From: Siphonodentalium dalli
Lineage: Eukaryota > Mollusca > Scaphopoda > Gadilida > Siphonodentaliidae
Assembly (NCBI GenBank): GCA_032622095.1
Contig: CP136064.1
Coordinates: 45,705,573-45,769,572 of the forward strand
Direction of reading: 5' to 3'
Length of the DNA: 64,000 nt
Of the stretch, positions 47,132-59,700 are shown in pieces (positions within the stretch are counted from its first letter, which is position 1; each line of letters begins with the position of its first letter). Below the pieces are notes generated by a model that worked only from the letters and a program-made list of their open reading frames with translations, did no database searches and was not told the DNA's origin. The position numbers were made by a program, and so were the translations under genes.

Positions 47132-48069
47132 TTAAAACGTGAGCATATTGTCTGTGATTACTCCAATGTCTTTCTCTTCTTCCACGATCTTTAGTTGGCA
47201 AATATCCCCCTGGTTGTTAGTCATTTTATATTCTGGATTGTATCTCGGTTTACCAACGTTCATTGTTACACACTTTTCTGGGTGGAAACGTAGCAGCCAC
47301 TTGTTTGACCATATCTGTAAATCATCCAAATCTCTTTGTAGGGCTATAATGTCACTTGGTTCTTTTATTTCGTTAAATATTTTGGTGTCGTCCGCAAACA
47401 TCATTACTTGAGACTTCACTGTTGTTGGTAAGTCATTTATGTAAATGACGAACAGGATAGGTCCAAGGACACTTCCTTGTGGTATACCGCTTAGTACGTC
47501 GTGGCTTTTAGAGACTTCGCCATTCACTACTACTCGCTGTTTTCTGTCCTTGACAAAATCTCATATAATGACATCCATTCCATCATATTTCCATTTATGC
47601 CGTAACTCATGGCCTTTTTTATCAGTCTTTGGTGGGGAACAGTGTCAAATGCCTTCATGAAATCCATGTATACAACGTGTGTTGATAGACCTTCATCCAT
47701 GGACTTTGTCCATTTATCTAGTGTTTTAAGTAGTTGTAGTGTTGTAGATCTACCGGATATGAATCCATATTGAGTCATTGACTTTTGCTGTAGAGCTTGT
47801 TATTGTTCATGTGATCCATGATTTTGTCTCGTATCATTGTCTCCAATACCTTGCAAGTGACACCTGTTAGACTCACTGGTCTGTAGTTGTTCGGTAGGGA
47901 CTTTTCTCCTTTCTTGTATATCGCTGAATATGTTCGCCGTTTTCCAATCGTCGGGAAGCTTTCCCAATCTCAGGCTGTTATTAAAGATGATTGTTAATGG
48001 CTTGCTCAATTCCTCTGCAAATCCGGAAACCAAACGCCGGTTTAATCCTGTCTGGTACATTCTTTTCAA
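47132..48069 (-). pseudogene. LINE-C reverse transcriptase, frameshifted
   Basis: RT blocks on minus: NNSLRLGKLPDDWKTANIF, YGFISGRSTTLQLL, VVYMDFMKAFDTVPH (motif A), SGIPQGSVLGPILF (motif B) and FADDTKIFNEI (catalytic motif C). They lie in several frames, with breaks near 47910, 47790 and 47530. Relative to LINE-A about 150 residues between the endonuclease and the RT are missing, so there is also an internal deletion. Confidence 0.82.
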
Positions 48070-48098
48070 CTATATCCTCTACTATAAGGCAAAATCTT

Positions 48099-49034
48099 TT
48101 ACACTGCGTGTGCCGTGTTTTTGTCCTCCATGCAATCTGCCATAATTTCCTTCCAGTTCAGATTCAAATCTTCCTTCATCTTTTGGTAGTTCTCGGATTC
48201 ATATTTTTTCTTCCGTACTGTTGTTTTGCTCTCTGTATAGCATTTATAGTTGAATGTGATTGTGCAGTGGTCACTTTTTCCAAGAGGGCTTTTTATCTTC
48301 ATGTCGCTGATCATATTTTCTTCATTTGTGAAGACTAGATCCAGGGTGTTCGCCTTTTGTCCTAGTCTGATACGCGTTGCTTCTGTTATGTGTTGAAACA
48401 GGTAGGTTTCATTTATTGCTTCTATAAAGTCTTTATCCGTAGCTGTTTTCTGTTTCCAATCTATTGTCAGGTAGTTAAAGTCACCGGTGATGAGAATATG
48501 TGTATTTTTCTTATTTTTGCATACTCTGCGTATTGTGTCATATAGTGCTTTGTCATTCTCTTCAGTACTGGCATTTGGACTTCGGTAAATTGTTCCAATG
48601 ACGAGTTTGTCACCACCCTTTAATTTGATGTCCATCCAGACAGCTTCTTTGAACTTCTCATCTTTTTCTGGTAGGTATTCTGTTGCATGTATGTTTTCTC
48701 TTATGTACACTATTATTCCTCTTCCTTCTTTTGATATGAGATCACTGTTGTACATTTGGTATCCTTCAATGGAATAAAGTGATGCAGGTAGATCATCCTT
48801 CACATTTTACGGCTTTGCTTCAGTGACGCTAATTACATCGTATTTTTCCTCTTCTATCATACATGTATGCTGTAGCTCCGTCAATTTATTTAGGAGACTG
48901 TCAGCATTCAAAGTTAAAATCTTTAATCCCTCCACCTCTTGTGCAATTGGTTGTGTGTATTTCTTTAATTTATTTACATTTTGACCTTTTGTCCTCAGGC
49001 CTCCATCTTTTTTTGGACCTTTTTTAATGTCCAC
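48099..49034 (-). pseudogene. LINE-C endonuclease with one in-frame stop
   Basis: Minus reading from MDIKKGPKK: ILTLNADSLLNKLTEL, VISVTEAKP (active-site Glu), stop TAA at 48807-48809, then GRGIIVYI, DIKLKGGDKLVIGTIYRSPN, ITGDFN and GKSDHC. All endonuclease landmarks are in one frame except for this stop. After SDH the frame ends at 48099. Confidence 0.82.
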
Positions 49035-50599
49035 GGAGGGCCCCGTGTTCTGTCAATATGTGTTGTTGAACTTGACGCATTATGTAGTGTCGGTACATGT
49101 ACCAGTAATTGCTATACTATACTCTGTATATGTAGAGTTTTTAGTGCAGGGCCAATGATGGTCATAGGTGCACTGGAATCGAGTATATCCACCACACAAT
49201 TTTCTGGATCTGTGATGACTCGGGCCGGAGACAACTCCAACTCGACCCGGCCGAGTGACATGGCTTCAACTGTGAACCTTTATTGTACCTCTGTATGTTG
49301 GTACCAGTAGGTATATAACCGTAGGGTGGGGTGTTTATAATTCAGAATTCACAACATATTACTGCATTGATTGCAACGATGAGGTCTGCTCAAGACAACA
49401 TGCTATCGAATATGATGTATAGTATGCAAACCATGACAGCACCATATGTGTAAGATGGGTTTAAGCAACACTGATTACCGCCACGCCATTTAAGGTGAAT
49501 ATTTTGAAATAGAATTGACCAGCCAGCAGTTTATACACACTTTCTTATCGACTATAAATCACATTTTCCATTTTTCTTATATTTCACAAATTATGAATAC
49601 ATATGAAGAAAGCATGATGTTGTCATATAAATCTTATTAAGCCCCTTTATTAATCATGCACAACAATTACATGTACACCCCAAATTGAATTAGTGCCTTA
49701 ATTACCACTGTTAATTATGTCAATCACTAATCTGATGCAACCAATTTTGAAGCAGTCACCCCGGAATATGGCCGGAACGAGATGTCTTCAGCCTGAGTCA
49801 TCTCGGGTGTTCCGGCCAGAGTTGTCTCCGGTCCAAGTCGTCCCATTCCCAATTTGTCCAGGATTTTTTTCGCCGAATCCGTTTCTTCTTCACCATGGCA
49901 GGGATCTTTACCCAGTCAGCATCCAGTCGTCGCTGCAACGTCTTTTCATCATCTGAACGACGTCGACAATTGACGTTGTGTTAATATTCATCCATGTGGT
50001 GAAGATAACTGTGAACAATAGAATTTTCGTGCATTTGTTGTTTATGTTTACATGTACTTCATGCTCTGGAACATCTGTCATGCTGTTCTCACCCCGTTGT
50101 ACATATCTGAAAACCATGTCTGAAAACCATGTTTCAAGTTAATATCAGGACAGTTATTTTGAGAATATACATGTATAAGTTAGTATGTTGTATATATGCA
50201 TTATGTTACCTTTAACATATAAATTATTATTCAGAATAATGGCTAGATCTAGCCTCTAATCTGAATAATAATTTACATGTTAAAGGTTGTATTATAATTT
50301 TTGTTATATGCTCAACAATAGATTATAGATAGTAGCATTAGGATAATTTTATTATGAAGTATTAGATTTGAATGTGACCCAGTTATAAGGGATGTATGCA
50401 CAGCACGTATAAAATAAAATAAATCTTGTGCTTTTTAGTGGATATAGAAAATTATCTCATGAGTGACCAAGACAAATGTCTATAAAAATTTGTCTATAAA
50501 CATTTGTGGCAGTCATGAATGAGTAATCCTCTTTGTATTAAAATGGATACCAGATTACATGTACCAGATACTATGTTTCTTCTTTCTTTTTGATTTCAG
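49035..50599. other. PEX5 upstream region; possible foldback 49214-49851
   Basis: It probably holds the PEX5 promoter and an untranslated first exon, which cannot be placed. GATGACTCGGGCCGGAGACA at 49214 and, reversed, a GACGACTTGGACCGGAGACA block ending at about 49850 form diverged inverted ends with further CCGGAG/GAGATG-type units, so a foldback element may lie here. The rest is unassigned. Confidence 0.35.
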
Positions 50600-50706
50600 A
50601 GTCTTCAGCCATGTCTGCTAGGAACTTTGTAGAACCAGAGTGTGGGGGCGCAAACCCACTGACTAAATTGACATCACATTTTACCCAAGACAAGGCATTT
50701 AATCAG
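50600..50706 (+). CDS. PEX5: PEX5 coding exon 1
   Basis: Acceptor TTTCAG ends at 50599, leaving 11 bp of 5' UTR before the ATG at 50611; so at least one upstream untranslated exon exists. Encodes 32 residues, [17 protein letters not shown] onward, with Cys11 and the HFTQDKAF stretch conserved in animals. Donor GTGAAT at 50707, phase 0. Confidence 0.92.
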
Positions 50707-53700
50707 GTGAATCATTATTTACAAAATTAGCCCGTATCTTTCTCTGATATAATTATTTTAATATGTTCGCCATTATAAGAGCCCTCAGTTGAAACAACAT
50801 CAAAGTTTCCCAGGAACCAAATTGATAGTTTGTTTTGTGAAGTTCATATCCACACTTTGAGTACCCTTTGTATCTTTTCCTCATTGTGTTAAGTTTTTAA
50901 TAGGAGAACTCATGACAAGTTTGTTTTTCTAAATCTGTTTTGGACACAGTTCACAAACCATTCTAGAAAGTAATATTTTGTTCTGGTGTCAATGTTAAGA
51001 AACAATATGCACATGTATGCCTTTTTTTGTTAACCCTTTACCCAACAAACCGGCCAAAACCGGCCAAATAAAGATTCAACGGCCTAAAATATCTTCGGTC
51101 TGTCTCAATAGAACCATACAAATATGGATATCATTGGAACCGGCTCCTTGACCACATTGTGATAGTTACAGTTATGCCCTGTGCCAATGCATTCTCTTAT
51201 ATATGCGAGTCGACCATAGGTCGCCTCGCATATATAAGAGAATGCATTGGCCTAAAAAAATTATTTTTTCTTACATTCTTTAACAATTTTATAATTTTTA
51301 ATGTGTTAAGCCAATGCATTCTCTTATATATGCGAGGCGACCTATGGTCGACTCGCATATATAAGAGAATGCATTGGCTCAGGGCCCTTCTGTTGGGTAA
51401 AGGGTTAATCATGATAACTTGAATGGGTCTCTAATAATCCTCTTGACTGCCACTTTTTTTTAGATATACATGTACTAGTATGTGTACTAGCATCTCATGA
51501 TTTAGTTTCTCGGATAATATCCCCATTTTTTAAATAGTGCTAAATTATTTTTGATAATCTTCCATGATGTAATAAAAGGTTATGATATGATAATGCAGCC
51601 TGCTGGCTATAATTGGATGCAATGCTTTAAAACTGAGAAATCTTTTTTGGTTACCCCCTCTCTTATGCTACAATAACAGACGCAACACTTTTACTAACTT
51701 GAAAGTTAAAAGAAATGTATATGTGTTAAAATATCCATTGCAATGGTAGCGTTTCCTAATTTTCTTCATTGATTTTTCAGGAACGTTATGGGAAAGCTGC
51801 TCCTCATATACCTGGTCAGGTTAGTTATGATCAGCTGTACTGTAATTTACTTTTGCCAAATGAACTTGCCACTTAGAACTATCCCTGATAGTACCATTTT
51901 CTGCAACCTTGAATCTTATGTTTCAACACTCGTGGTTTGAACAACTTTTGATATTGAAAGGAAAGCAGTTAGTTAATAATTATACTCGCATCTCTATTGT
52001 GGTGTATCATACAACAATAAACCAATCACTGAACAATAAAATGGTTGCTTCATTAGAAGGGCACACCACAAGAGGATTAGCAATGTAAACACCACCACCA
52101 CACTAAATATGGGTAATCCCTCAGATAAACAGCATCTTAATAGAGGTGGTAACTTTTCTTAATAATATAATTATATGGTAAGAGTTTCTTGAAATGAATG
52201 GTATTTATTGACCGATATTTTTCAACTCTCTTGAGGAATTAAAAAGTGACTTGCCAAAACGTTTGCCAAATGAAAATATATTGTTTGCCAAATGTGAATT
52301 CTTTTTGCCATTGGCAAATTTGGCAAGTGGCAACGGGAACGTTGGTTATGATGTACTCTCTCATCTGTCAATCAGTTGAATGCACCTTCTTTTTGGTTGA
52401 GTTGTTTTTTTTATCGTGAACATACTGTTGCTGAGTGAACATGTTTTAAACCCAGTATTTCAATGCTACCATTATTGTCCCCCGAAAAATTTATTTTTGG
52501 GGGACTATTGTAATCAGCCCCGTCCGTCCGTCCATCTGTGCGTCCGTCCGGAGTTACAACTCCAGTAATGATCATCCGATTTTATTGAAGCTTGGTATGC
52601 AATTCCGGGTTTGATCCGATGTTCTTTTATGGAGTTATTTCCCTTTTTTCAACTTTTTGTTTACTTAGAAAATTTCCCACTTTTTAGGTTTTCGGATGAT
52701 ATCTCAAGTTTGGATCCTTTAATTGCAAATACCGTTTTTATGTGGATCAGTCATATCAAGATACAGATTGAGATCGATTTGAGTTTGATGCGATGATTTT
52801 TCCTAAAGTTATGGCCTTTTTCGACTTAGAAAATTCAATTTTACTTCTTTTTTTTTTGGTGGTTTCCGGATGATAACTCAAGTTTGGACTGTTCAATTAA
52901 AAATTCCGATGATTTTTCTCAGAGTTATGGGCTTTTCGACTTAGAAAATTCAATTTTTCTTGTTTTTCTTTGGTTTCCGGATGATAACTCAAGTTTGGAT
53001 TGTTTAATTGGAAATTCTGTTTTTTTGTGGGTGGTTCATATCAAAATACAGGTCAAGTTCGAATTTGAGTTTGATCCAATGATTTTTCCGAGAGTTATGG
53101 ACCTTTCGACATTTTTTAGAATTTTATGAATGAGGGTACCTTTATGGTGTAATCAACTCCTCCTACAGTTTTGATCGTAGATATTTCAAACTTCAGAGTA
53201 TTGTTACCCACATATTGGAGATGTGCAACATGTATATAGATGACGGAAAAATTACGGAATTATTAACCCTTTCGACTTGCCACATTGTAGGGGGACACTG
53301 TGGTCGGCCGACCTTTTATTTAACCCTTACATGACCATAGGTCTCCTCGCATATATAAGAGAATGCATTGGCTTAACAAATTTTATATTATTTTTTATAA
53401 TTGTTAAAAATGTAAGAAAAAAATGAAAAATTGTTGAAGAATGTAAGAAATAATGGTAAAAGTTGTTAAAGAATGTAAGAAAAAATGATAAAAATTGATA
53501 AAAAATGCAAGATAAAAATGATAACACTTGATAAAATTGTTAAGAATGTAAGAACAAATTAATTTTTTTTTATATAATTGTTAAAAAATATAAAGAAAAA
53601 ATAATAAAAATTGTTATAGAATATAAGAAAAAAATATAAAAAATGATAGTTTTTTTTAGAGAATGTAAGAAAAAATTATAAAAAATGTAAAAGAATGTAA

Positions 53701-56700
53701 AAAAAATTGATAAAAAATTGTTAGGCCAATGTCCAAAATATCTGACTTAGATTACTTGCTAGACGAGCTCTTGCTAGCAAATGTTCAGCACAATCAGTCC
53801 CTTTTGATAAAAAAAATTCCGAACCAAAGCATAATATTGGCCTTTACTAATTCTGTCCATTGACATGTTCTGTTCTCACTTACATGTACATGTAGTTATT
53901 TATCGCCATATTCAGGGGGTGGAAAAAAGTTCCAGACACACGTAAGCACTCTTTTTTCATTTTGATCTATCCTGGCACCCACCACCCCATTTAAAAAAAA
54001 ATAATTTACGGTGTATTTTCAGAGACCAGCCCCCTTTTTGGAAGATTTGTGACAAATATCTACATGATAACATCACCCTACAATAAATCACATATGTTTT
54101 CATTATTGATACTGCGCAATGGTTTGTTACACAGTTTGAGACACACTCAACAAAGTGTTTTTTATTTTTAAAATCATTTTGTTTATGTGTTACGTCCTGA
54201 CTGCGAACCTACAGTTATAAACATTGAAAATCGAGAAATGTACTGAGGTCACAGTTATTGCACATTTTAAAATGTTCTTAATGTCCTCAATTGTCTTACC
54301 AAATCATCAAGTCACGCAAAACACATCCTTTGAATACAATAGAATGAAATGTAACTGTTGGCTAATATACATTTACAGTGTAAATTGAAAAATGAAAAAT
54401 GTTGAAGTAATTGTAATTGTAATTAATTACATTCACAAGTAATTGCCCCAAGCCTGATTTACACAGCCTTTGATATGAATTTAATTGCCCTTGTGTGGCC
54501 TCATTCTGTGCATGGTGAGGAATATCATAAATGAAAATGCGGCAGAACATCAAACAAGTTGATAGAATTGAATACATGAGTCTGTTATCCATATGTCAGG
54601 CAGTGACAGGCAAGATCTTTTAGTTTCAAGTTTTCATTTCAATTATCACAATGTGATATGATGTACCTAGTTTTATATTGATTGTTTTCATTTTTTTTTT
54701 GGCAAAATTTTTTGTTTTATGCACAATCGTTACAGTGATGAATTCTGTGCATCTAGCAGAGGCGTTGAGTATGGGTTCTGAAAAGATTCTCCACTCCTAT
54801 GTAACACTATTTGCTGATATATGTAGTATATACTTCAGTATACACTATTTATTGCCATTTCTGGGTAAACATTGATGATATATTTTGAAAAGGTATGAGG
54901 AAAATAAATTTCAGCTTGCGGAAAAAAAAAAATGATTTTTGAGCTGATGATGACCCACTCACCCTCGTCTATGTTTCTGGAACTTTTTTCCACTACCCCC
55001 TGGCATATTCCCTTTTAATTTGACAGACTATTTCAAACTTGGTTATTTTTATTTTTAGGCCCTGGACCTACAGTCTGGTGCTTTGAAAAATGATGTAAGT
55101 ACCTGATGGGTATCATAGATTCTCAGAGCAAATTTTAAGCTGGCCTCAAAATTTGGTGCTGGGCATTTGCAGAATGAGGTCCCCAGTGGGTGAAATTAGT
55201 GATGCTACCTAGTGGACTAGCATCACCAAATTCATCCTCTGGGAACCTCATTCTGCATGGCCTCATCTGCTATGGGAGACCTAGACCTAGATTTATGTTC
55301 CCTGATGGAGATGGAGATGTGCATCCATTGGGCACCTTGTTATGCATTGTGTCGTCTGCCAATTTGGTGATATAAAGAAAATAAACTAAAAAGGAAACCT
55401 TCTAAAGAAACTAAAAATTTGTTAATTTGATAATAAAGATGAGGCCTAAGGCAGCACAAGGTCCCCAGAGGGTGAATTTAGTGATGATAGCCTGATGTAC
55501 GGGTAGCATCACTAAATTCACCCTCTGGGGACCTCATTCTGCAAATGTCCAGCACCATATTTTGAGGCCTGGTTGACCACATTTGTTCAAAATCTTCACA
55601 GCAGGTAATGCCAGGTATGTTTTGATGCTACCTCTCACAGATTAAAAAATATTACATTTCTAAAGCTTCAAACAATTCATGTGCATTTAACAAGATCAAT
55701 TCTTGCGTATATGTATCAATGCGATTAACCCTTTAATTACTAAATACTCGTAGTACATGTAGTTCTCTTAGGAAATGTTCAGATAATAAGTTCAACACTG
55801 TTCAACTTATTATATGAACATTTCCCACAAAGAATATGAATCCTTCTTCACTTGTATTATCTGTTCATCTGCCTGTTGTCTACTTATATTTCTTGATCAC
55901 CCTCCTGATTAATTTTGGTAAAAAAAATGGTTAATGCTTTTATTTACTTTAAAGTTTGTCGATGAGTTCATATCTGGTCAGCGGACAGCAATGGCTCCCC
56001 AGATGTTCCACATGGGCGGTTTAATGGAGGAGATGCGAGAGATAGAAGAATCAGAATTAAACTACACACCACAGAGAGGTCAATATCAGTCACTAATTCT
56101 ATCAAATTATGTGTCAACTAAGGCCTAATAAACAAAATACCGGCATTTTGATTCTTAGAGGCGCCCTCTCAAGCATATTTATGACCTGCCATAAATAAGT
56201 AAATATACAAATATTGCCCATCCCTGTTCATCTCACAGAAGTCTTCGTGGCATTTATGTTGACAGCCAAGTCTGAGTTTAGTGTGCTTATCATTTGCAGA
56301 ATGAGCTCCCCAGAGGGTAAATTTAGTGACGCTATCCCGCATAGTGGGCTAGCATCACTAAATTAACCTCTGGGGACCTCATTCTGCTTAGGCCTCATCT
56401 TCTCTGGAAAGTATCTTTATTATCAAATTAACAAGTTTTTATGTTTACCCATACCATAGTATGGTAAACATAGTGTCGTTGTCCGGATTGACCACTCGTC
56501 GTTAGTCCGTCCGTCCGTCTGTCTGTCTGGCTGGCTGTCTGTCTGTCTGTAGACACTTTACGCATGGTGCGATAACTCGAACATTTTATATCTGATCGGA
56601 ACCAAATTTTGTAATTGAATTTCTCAGCATAAAAGACAGATCGAGTTCGAATATGGGTTCGATCCGAGTTTTTATTACGGAGTTATGGCCCTTTTTCGAC

Positions 56701-59700
56701 TTAGAATTCATGCATGCTACCATAACTAAAAAAAAAATTATCTGTTCAGAATCAAATTTGGTATGCAAGTTTCTCGGACCAAAATACAGATCGAGTTCGA
56801 ATATAGGTTTGATCCGATATTTTTTAAAGGAGTTATGGCCCTTTGATATAGAATTTCTGCATATTTTGATAAATCAACCATTTTTCAACTGATAAGAACC
56901 AAATTTGGTATGCGAGTTTATCAACTCAAAATACAGATCTAGTTTGAATATGGGTCAGATCCTGTTTTTTATACCAGAATTATGGCCCCTTTTAACTAAG
57001 AATTGAACAGATTTGAGATTTGCTTACAAGAAATAACTGTGGCAGCTTCCAACTGAGGTATCAGTAAAGAGAGACTAGAGATAATCTCTATTATTGATAC
57101 CTGGTAATGAAATCTGATACTCACTGCTGCACTTTAATAGCTATCTGTTGTTTATTGAATTTCCATAATGTGTGGACAGTGACTTCTCAGGATTTATCAA
57201 CTCCAACATAGCTCTCTGGTCTTGCATGGATTTTGGGATTAATATTAACCCATTCCATAGACACATGATATCTGATAGGCAGATATTAAATTATATCTTT
57301 CACTTTGAGCCAGGTTCAGTAAGGATTTCTAAAAACATTAGAGGAAATGTCTTATTTTGAAATTCCCTCTATTGCATTTGGGGTGCAGGATAATAATTAT
57401 GTTGCTTGTATTCTTGAGACTGACTTATTGTGTGGGCTTCTAAATCCATATACATGCATTTATAGACTATTTTGATCAGTTCATTAGTGTGATTAAGATC
57501 AACCCCTTGCTATCTCATTTAATAACTCAAATATTTGTCATTGATTATATTATATTTCAAGTCATAGTTTATGATAACACACCCCTAACCTGTACAGAGA
57601 GGGTCATTTGGTTTAATTGCTTTAAAATATTATCAAAATTAACCCACCCATTCCATAGACATACAGTATGCTATCCAACGTAATAAATATAATATCTTCA
57701 ATCTCATATCACTGGTGACCTCTAGTTATCTCATAATTATGCATTAAAGTATGTTATATCCAATCATTATCAATCATATTTTACGAAATTTTTAAAATAG
57801 TTTATCTTTAACTGTTATGTATGGTTCTTCTGCCTGACAATGGACTGAGCTCTATAAGACTATATATCTATTTTAAACTGACTTAATAGGTTGGAATCAA
57901 ATGCCATATCCATGTTCATATGGACGGTGCCCAATAAGTCTTATGCCACTTGTGAACTTAAAGGTACTCAATCCGATTTGATGGTCCCCATATCATCAGA
58001 TTCCAACAACAACAGTTTTTTTGAAATTCCGCTTCTGTTATCAGAGTCAATTAATTGCCCAAAAATAATGCTAACCACAGTCCACTAGTATAAAATTGCC
58101 CAAAATCTGTTATTTATCAACATTTTGTACAATGAAATTTTGCTACTTTGTCATATATCTGACACAAAAAAAACACTTGATTTTAGAGTTATCCATCTTC
58201 ATCAACTTTCATACAGCCACTAAATATTCCAGGTGGTTAAAGATAATAGATTTTAAAAATTGATATCTGCTTATTCTGAGCTTTGAGGAATGGGTTCCTC
58301 GATTTGAATAAAATATTTTTTACCCCCGAAGCCAAATAAAACATAACTGAGGGGTGCTTAATCGGATCGAGTAGCTTTAATAGTAAGATGTGAATTGTTG
58401 AAAAGGTTGGTGTAAGGATTTATGAAAATAGCTAATCGTTATCGCCAAGGTATTGGTTAAACATCTGCCGATCGTGATCGGCCTCTCATATAATTTCTTT
58501 TTTAGATTAATTTCTCTATATACACCCATTGGGAACCTCGATTATGCAATGTGTCTTCTGCCAATTTGGGGATATATAGAAACTAATCTAAAAAAGTAAT
58601 AGAATCTATGTGAAGAAGTTTCTATAGAAATTTTACAATAAAGAAACTCTCCAGAGAAGATGAGGCCTAAGCAGAATGAGGTCCCCAGAGGGTGAATTTA
58701 GTGATGCTAGCCCGCTATGCAGGATAGCGTCCCTAAATTCACCCTCTGGGATCTCATTCTGTAAATGACAGGCACACTAAACTCAGACTCGTTGACAGCA
58801 CACAAGATGCACACATGCCTGATTGCTGTGAAAATAAATTTCCCTCTGACAAGTCATAATTTAATATAGCAATTATTGTATATTACAAATAAACACCAAC
58901 CATATTAATTAAAGTTTTATGCTGATCAAATTATACGGATGAAGTTTCCATGTCTTAATGAGTAATATTATACCCACGCAAATTGTATTTTAAATCTGGG
59001 TGTGAAATTAAGGGTAAATGTGATGGACCTCAATTTTGAATTTGTAATTGGTATATTGCCCATGTTTACTTGTCTATGGTGAATACAGGACTAAAATAAA
59101 CATTTTATATATCAATACCTGCCTTGTCACAAAACTAAATATAATTAAAAATATCTGCATCATTCACTTTAAAAACAAAATTTCCCTGAGAAACTATTTT
59201 CTTTTTCTGACCTAACATATAATACCAAAATATTGTCTAGAATGAAAAAGATAGAAGTAATGTTCTACAATTGTCAAATAATCTTAAAATATATTTGTCA
59301 GATTGGAGTCAAAATCAGAGAAGCAAATTCGAAATGTTCTAATATGAGCAGTGGAAGAATTTCAGAATGTCCTGACAAAGCCTGGTTCACAGTCTGTTAA
59401 ATTGACAAACACATTTGAAATTAAATATGCGTACTTTGTGATATGGCCAAATTGGAAGAGATCATTGGTAGGGGTGTAATCATGTCTATAATATGTTCAC
59501 CTACCAGTATTACATCCAGTCTGATTTAAGAGAGATCATATAACCTGCTGGGTATTATAATTTCTTTTAAATTATTTATAATAATGCATGTGAAGGTCAA
59601 ATACGCTTTAACCCTTTGAGTGCCAGGTCCGATTTTTATATCAACCCATATACCCTGTGCCAATGCATTCTCTTATATATGCGAGTCGACCATAGATCGC

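Larger units (their letters stand above)
42300..49034 (-). mobile_element. LINE-C: CR1/L2/Jockey-like LINE split by three later insertions
   Basis: Pieces of one minus-strand LINE lie in collinear order: endonuclease (49034-48099), RT (48069-47132), post-RT region (46534-46271), then 44828-44690, then the C-terminus (42573-42361). Each gap is an independent mobile element with inverted or tRNA-like ends. At each of the three junctions a 2-8 bp duplication lets the LINE reading resume. Without insertions it would be about 2.6 kb. Confidence 0.82.
56267..58791. mobile_element. hAT-like family B element split by about 2 kb of insertions, PEX5 intron 4
   Basis: Left half 56267-56438 (CAAGTCTGAGTTTAGTGTG start) and right half about 58492-58791 (ends CACTAAACTCAGACTCG) together form one standard copy. 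The same 8-bp TSD, TTGACAGC, flanks the outer ends (56259-56266 and 58792-58799), proving they belong together. The insert holds a pearl-like element, unassigned sequence, a TTAA MITE and the repeat shared with 14032. Confidence 0.85.

Noticed and set aside
51159-51422. Open frames on both strands with repeated FSYICES/ILLYMR-type words (also 25368-25727, 53327-53527)
   Set aside because: They are translations of palindromic TTAA MITEs, so the same words appear on both strands and at several loci.
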